From Dyadobacter luteus (lineage in GTDB: Bacteria; Bacteroidota; Bacteroidia; Cytophagales; Spirosomataceae): 64,000 nt of DNA. The translations under genes were made by a program, and so were the position numbers. Position 1 is the first letter of the stretch; the number at the start of each line of letters is the position of its first letter. The stretch is from assembly GCF_003383615.1 (NCBI RefSeq), contig NZ_QNUL01000027.1, positions 1-64,000 of the forward strand, written 5' to 3'. This document shows, piece after piece, positions 60,179 through 64,000 of this stretch. The notes beneath the pieces were generated by a model. That model was not told where the DNA came from and ran no database searches. It saw nothing but the letters and a program-made list of their open reading frames with translations.

Positions 60179-62694
60179 TGAATAGCGAATATAATTTCAA
60201 ATACTGTATATATCTTTTCCTGTTTCTTCTGGGATTGTCGTCCTGTGCCCGAAAGCAGCAAACACAGCTAAACGGTTACTATCTGGGTAATTCATACATC
60301 AAAGGTAATCGCGCCATCAGTAATACAGAGCTTGATGCCCTCATTCCTCAGAAGCCAAACCGACGTTTACTCGGCCTGCCCGTGTTTCCTTATGTAGGGC
60401 TTTATCGTTTTGGTCAGCTCTTCTATGTAAAAGAAGAAAAACAGCGAAAAGTAATAGAGGTAACGCAAAATTACCAGAAAGAATCACGTTTGCACCAGGA
60501 GAATCCGGCTAAACTGGAAAAAATCCAGCGCAGATACGGCAAAAAGCTGGAGCGGGCGCAAACAAGAGTGGATAAGGGAAACTTCTGGATGCGCGTTTTG
60601 GGAGAAGAACCCGTTTATTATATCCATGGTGAAGTAGAGAAAAATGCAGAGAAGATGCAGAAATATCTTTACAACAATGGCTTCTTTCAGTCAACAGTGA
60701 CATTTGCGCCGGATACCATTTTCAACCGGATCAAAGTAACGTACCATATTGCCGAGAACCGCCCCACTATGATACGGAATGTGGAGTATCATATCACAAA
60801 TGCATTTGCGGACAGTCTTCTTACCGCTAATCATAAAGATGCTGCACTGCTTTCCGGAAAGCGATATGACGGGGATGCTTTTGAAGAAGAGCGCGTACGG
60901 ATCGAAACTTTATTTCGCAACGAGGGCTATATGGGCTTTTCCAGACAGAATGTAACGTACCTGGTTAACGACACCCTCACTAATTCCCAGACTGACAGTG
61001 CGTTCAAACAGGTTGATGTGGATGTAAAAGTGGACATGGAAACTTCAGGAGACAAGCGGCTCGACCGGTATACCTTTTCATCAGTCAATTTTGAAGTCTC
61101 TCCGCCAACGGGTTTGCCTGATTCGCTGTTCAGAAAAACTGCATCTACTTTCAGAGAGATTAATTACTCTTTCTCAGATAAAAAGTTCTCTACCAGTATT
61201 CTTGATAGCAAAATTCAGATCAGGCCTGGTGACTTTTACAGTCAGCAGAAAGAAAGAGACACGCAACGCCTGTTGTCGCTCACAGATCAGTTTCGCTTTA
61301 TCAACTATGGCTATAAACTTGACTCAACCGGAAAAGGTATACAGGCGACTTACAAAGCTATTCCACTGGACAAATATCAGTTTTCCACAGACCTTGGGTT
61401 GAATGTGATCCAATTGCAGGGAGCTCCCGGACCATTTGCCAACTTTTCTTACAAAATCAGAAACGTATTCAACGGGCTGGAAAACTTTGAAGCCAACCTT
61501 CGGGGTGGTATCGAGCTCGTACCGGGCTTTCTGAGCGACAATGATATCTACAGAAGTGAAGAAATCGGGCTTAACACTTCAATTCTGTTTCCGAAACTAC
61601 TTATACCCGGCAACTACTTCGGACGAAAAGTGGCAGCTTACAATCCACGTACACAGGTTGGTGTCGGTTTCAATTTTGTAAACAGGCCGGAGTATTCGAG
61701 GACCAATTTCAAAACGGCAGTGACGTATTCGTGGCAGCCTAACAACTTCACACTGTACAACCTATCGCTGGTCGATCTTAACATACTTAATACATCCAGA
61801 CTAAGCCCGGGATTCAGTAATTTGCTGGATACACTACAGGCGCAGGGGAATAATCTGAGATATAGCTTCCTGAAAGCCTTCGTTTCTGACGTGAATTTTA
61901 CCTATGTTTTCAATAATAATCCCATTGCAGGTCCTCAGAAAAATGCCCGCTATTTCAGGTTTTCTTTCGAGTCCGGTGGAACATCTCAAAACCTTTTCCC
62001 AGGGCAGAAGAAGCTGATTAATAACATTTTTAAGGATAACGACGGGAACCTGCAGTTCTATAAATATATTCGCTGGAATGTCGATTTCCGACGTTACTGG
62101 CCTGTAGGACGTCAGTCGGCTTTTGTAGCCAGAGTCAACAGCGGAGCCGTGCATAGCTATGGAGACAACAAAGTACCGCCGTATGAAAAATATTTCTTTG
62201 CCGGTGGATCCAATAGTGTGAGAGCATGGCTTCCCCGCCGTTTAGGGCCCGGTTCTGCCCCACCGCAGCTAACCACATCTAACCTGTTGATTGAAGCGCC
62301 CGGGCAGTTTTTGCTTGAAGGAAACCTGGAATGGAGAGGACACCTGGCTGATTTTTTTGGAGCGATCAACTACGCCTTCTTTATTGATGCCGGAAATGTA
62401 TGGAGTTTCAGTAGCCCCAATGAAAGACAAAATATAAAAGCTGAAACTTTTCTGAAAGACATCGCTGTGGGATCCGGCTTCGGTATAAGGTACGATCTGT
62501 CATTCTTTGTGCTACGTTTCGACTTCGGTATTAAAGTATATGATCCTGCTATTGTGACTGTCCAGGGAAGTGATGATGATACCATCACCAGAAGACGAGG
62601 TTTTGTGCTGGACGATTTTGATATCAGAAAACCTTTCCGCCGTTCTCAACCCAATTTTTTGAATATCAATCTGGGAGTTGGTTATCCTTTCTGA
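60178..62694 (+). CDS. tamL: translocation and assembly module lipoprotein TamL
   Basis: This 838-residue BamA/TamA-family protein is a lipoprotein, with signal ending in LGLSSC and the lipidated cysteine at residue 23. POTRA-like regions follow (about 25-400, including EVEKNAEKMQKYLYNNGFFQSTV and GDFYSQQKERDTQRLL). A 16-strand Omp85-type barrel ends in NLGVGYPF, with the conserved RGF-like FAGGSNSVRAW segment. In Bacteroidota TamL replaces TamA and works with TamB in outer-membrane assembly or lipid transport. The start is TTG at 60178, chosen because no ATG precedes the lipobox. It overlaps the divergent SpoU ATG by one base. tamB is not in the window. Confidence 0.9.
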   Translation: MNSEYNFKYCIYLFLFLLGLSSCARKQQTQLNGYYLGNSYIKGNRAISNTELDALIPQKPNRRLLGLPVFPYVGLYRFGQLFYVKEEKQRKVIEVTQNYQKESRLHQENPAKLEKIQRRYGKKLERAQTRVDKGNFWMRVLGEEPVYYIHGEVEKNAEKMQKYLYNNGFFQSTVTFAPDTIFNRIKVTYHIAENRPTMIRNVEYHITNAFADSLLTANHKDAALLSGKRYDGDAFEEERVRIETLFRNEGYMGFSRQNVTYLVNDTLTNSQTDSAFKQVDVDVKVDMETSGDKRLDRYTFSSVNFEVSPPTGLPDSLFRKTASTFREINYSFSDKKFSTSILDSKIQIRPGDFYSQQKERDTQRLLSLTDQFRFINYGYKLDSTGKGIQATYKAIPLDKYQFSTDLGLNVIQLQGAPGPFANFSYKIRNVFNGLENFEANLRGGIELVPGFLSDNDIYRSEEIGLNTSILFPKLLIPGNYFGRKVAAYNPRTQVGVGFNFVNRPEYSRTNFKTAVTYSWQPNNFTLYNLSLVDLNILNTSRLSPGFSNLLDTLQAQGNNLRYSFLKAFVSDVNFTYVFNNNPIAGPQKNARYFRFSFESGGTSQNLFPGQKKLINNIFKDNDGNLQFYKYIRWNVDFRRYWPVGRQSAFVARVNSGAVHSYGDNKVPPYEKYFFAGGSNSVRAWLPRRLGPGSAPPQLTTSNLLIEAPGQFLLEGNLEWRGHLADFFGAINYAFFIDAGNVWSFSSPNERQNIKAETFLKDIAVGSGFGIRYDLSFFVLRFDFGIKVYDPAIVTVQGSDDDTITRRRGFVLDDFDIRKPFRRSQPNFLNINLGVGYPF

Positions 62695-62783
62695 TTTCAT
62701 TGATCCCGGCTTTGTTCCTTTCATAAAAATGAAGAACCACACCTGCCGGACGTATAATAACTTTATCGGGTGACTTATGACAG

Positions 62784-62816
62784 TTTGTCAGTTTTCGCCA
62801 ATTTATTTTACCTTTG
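62784..62816 (+). promoter_or_regulatory. canonical promoter of miaB
   Basis: TTTG (62784-62787), 21 nt, and TACCTTTG (62809-62816) match the Bacteroidota consensus in both boxes and spacing. The inferred start is near 62823, giving a leader of about 30 nt before the ATG at 62854. Confidence 0.75.
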
Positions 62817-62853
62817 TAGTTCTTAGGAAACTACCAAGAATACCTTTGTCAGA

Positions 62854-64000
62854 TGGAGAACAGAATTGCAGCGAGTTTAAAAATATTAACAGAATCGGAT
62901 AAAGAGGCCTGTGAAATTGTGAAGGTTTCCGAAAACGAGCCCGCATTCGGGAAGAAAACCCTTTTTATAGAAAGTTATGGTTGCCAGATGAATTTCGCTG
63001 ACAGCGAGATTGTCGCTTCCGTAATGCGCAATGCCGGCTTTGCCACTACATCCGATGCAGAAAACGCTGATCTCGTTTTCCTGAATACCTGCGCCATCCG
63101 GGATAACGCGGAGCAGCGTGTAAGAACAAGACTAAAGCAACTGAACGTATATAAAAGAAAAAGACCTGGTATGCTGATCGGCGTATTGGGTTGTATGGCG
63201 GAACGACTGAAATCCAAACTTCTTGAAGAGGAGAAAATGGTGGATATCGTTACGGGTCCGGATGCTTACCGCGACCTTCCCCGCCTGGTGGAAGAAGCTG
63301 AAACAGGACAAAAAGGCGTAAATGTTTTTCTTTCGAGGGAGGAAACGTATGCTGATATTTCACCGGTAAGGTTGAACTCCAATGGTATTACTGCGCTGAT
63401 CTCCATCATGCGTGGTTGTGACAATATGTGCAGCTTCTGCGTGGTACCCTACACCCGTGGACGGGAACGAAGCAGGGATCCTTATTCTATTGTAAAGGAA
63501 GCGCGCGAGTTGTTTGATATGGGGTATAAAGAAGTTACCCTGCTCGGACAAAATGTAGATAGCTACAAGTGGGACAGTGCCAAAGTGAAAGGCGAAGAAT
63601 CTTCCGGACAAGTTCTGGTCAACTTTGCAAGTTTGCTCGAAATGGTAGCATTGATCAGCCCCGAACTTCGTGTACGCTTCAGCACTTCACATCCAAAGGA
63701 TATCACAGATCAGGTGTTGTATACGATGAAAAAGTATGACAACATCTGTAAATATATTCACCTTCCCGCTCAGCACGGAAACAGCCGGATGTTATCCGTA
63801 ATGAACCGTACCTATGACAGGGAATGGTATCTGGAAAGAGTGGATAGCATACGCAGAATACTAGGTGAAGAATGCGGCATTTCTCATGACATGATCGCAG
63901 GATTTTGCACCGAAACAGAAGAAGAACATCTTGACTCCCTTTCTTTGCTTGAACATGTCCGTTTTGATTTCGGATTTATGTTCTCGTATTCGGAGCGCCC
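62854..64000 (+). CDS. miaB: tRNA-2-methylthio-N6-dimethylallyladenosine synthase, 5-prime part
   Basis: The reading frame starts at ATG 62854 and is open to the window edge, so only 382 codons are seen of a protein usually of about 450-480 residues. The UPF0004 domain has its three cluster cysteines in ESYGCQMN (Cys44), NTCAIR (Cys80) and VLGCMAER. The radical-SAM domain has [18 protein letters not shown], with the CxxxCxxC motif, followed by [11 protein letters not shown] and [12 protein letters not shown]. It methylthiolates A37 of tRNAs that carry i6A. The C-terminal TRAM domain is beyond the window. The gene has a canonical promoter directly upstream. Confidence 0.95.

Noticed and set aside
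1-64000. tRNA, rRNA, CRISPR array, transposase or prophage
   Set aside because: None was found on reading both strands; several AT-rich hairpins were checked and explained as terminators, riboswitch parts or operators.

Overview
The window looks like chromosomal DNA from a free-living Bacteroidota bacterium of the order Cytophagales, most like Dyadobacter or a related Spirosomataceae genus (inferred from gene style, not tested by alignment). Three SusC/SusD pairs, a TamL-type lipoprotein, DUF5686 and GWxTD proteins, a FtsX-like exporter permease and several promoters with the Bacteroidota -7 box TAnnTTTG (some with a -33 TTG/TTTG) support this. No tRNA, rRNA, CRISPR array, transposase or phage gene was seen. 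Most of the window is ordinary core genome; the regulatory DNA and RNA is its most interesting part.

Positions 1-8,000 hold a small membrane protein, a VOC protein, a MacB/FtsX permease, an ECF sigma factor with a putative membrane anti-sigma partner and a divergent DUF6249 gene (matched promoters on both sides), then a TonB-type outer-membrane beta-barrel receptor behind a palindromic operator. Positions 8,100-19,000 carry a flavoprotein, a Nudix hydrolase, topoisomerase IV subunit A (parC) with a possible clamp-binding tail, a SanA-like protein, a DUF5686 protein, an ABC ATPase, a nitroreductase and a YbjQ protein. Positions 19,000-30,000 carry metF (behind a structured leader or small RNA), elaA, a YebC protein, a Gre-like protein, pyrB, a pair of unsaturated fatty-acid oxidation enzymes resembling mitochondrial ECH1 and DECR1, a GWxTD lipoprotein, rlmB, mnmA and a cryptic kinase-like protein.

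Positions 30,000-34,200 form a compact molybdoenzyme operon (mobA, fdhD, DUF7009, FdhF/YdeP-like oxidoreductase). Positions 34,300-41,200 carry a glycerophosphodiesterase, an M48 protease, metX under a SAM-I riboswitch, a DUF721 (DciA-like) gene, an LD-carboxypeptidase, an SDR and an exported M20 hydrolase. Positions 41,370-57,125 are three SusC/SusD pairs: two in tandem on the minus strand and one divergent on the plus strand, with no glycoside hydrolase. The two minus-strand pairs share a related 270-310 nt 5-prime leader. The right end carries an AlaA-like aminotransferase, a queuosine precursor transporter, a SpoU-type methyltransferase, tamL and the 5-prime part of miaB, cut by the window edge.

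The sulfur and one-carbon genes metF and metX each have their own leader RNA; only the metX leader is recognisably SAM-I. Three convergent gene junctions carry private, repeated palindromic words that probably act as bidirectional terminators.
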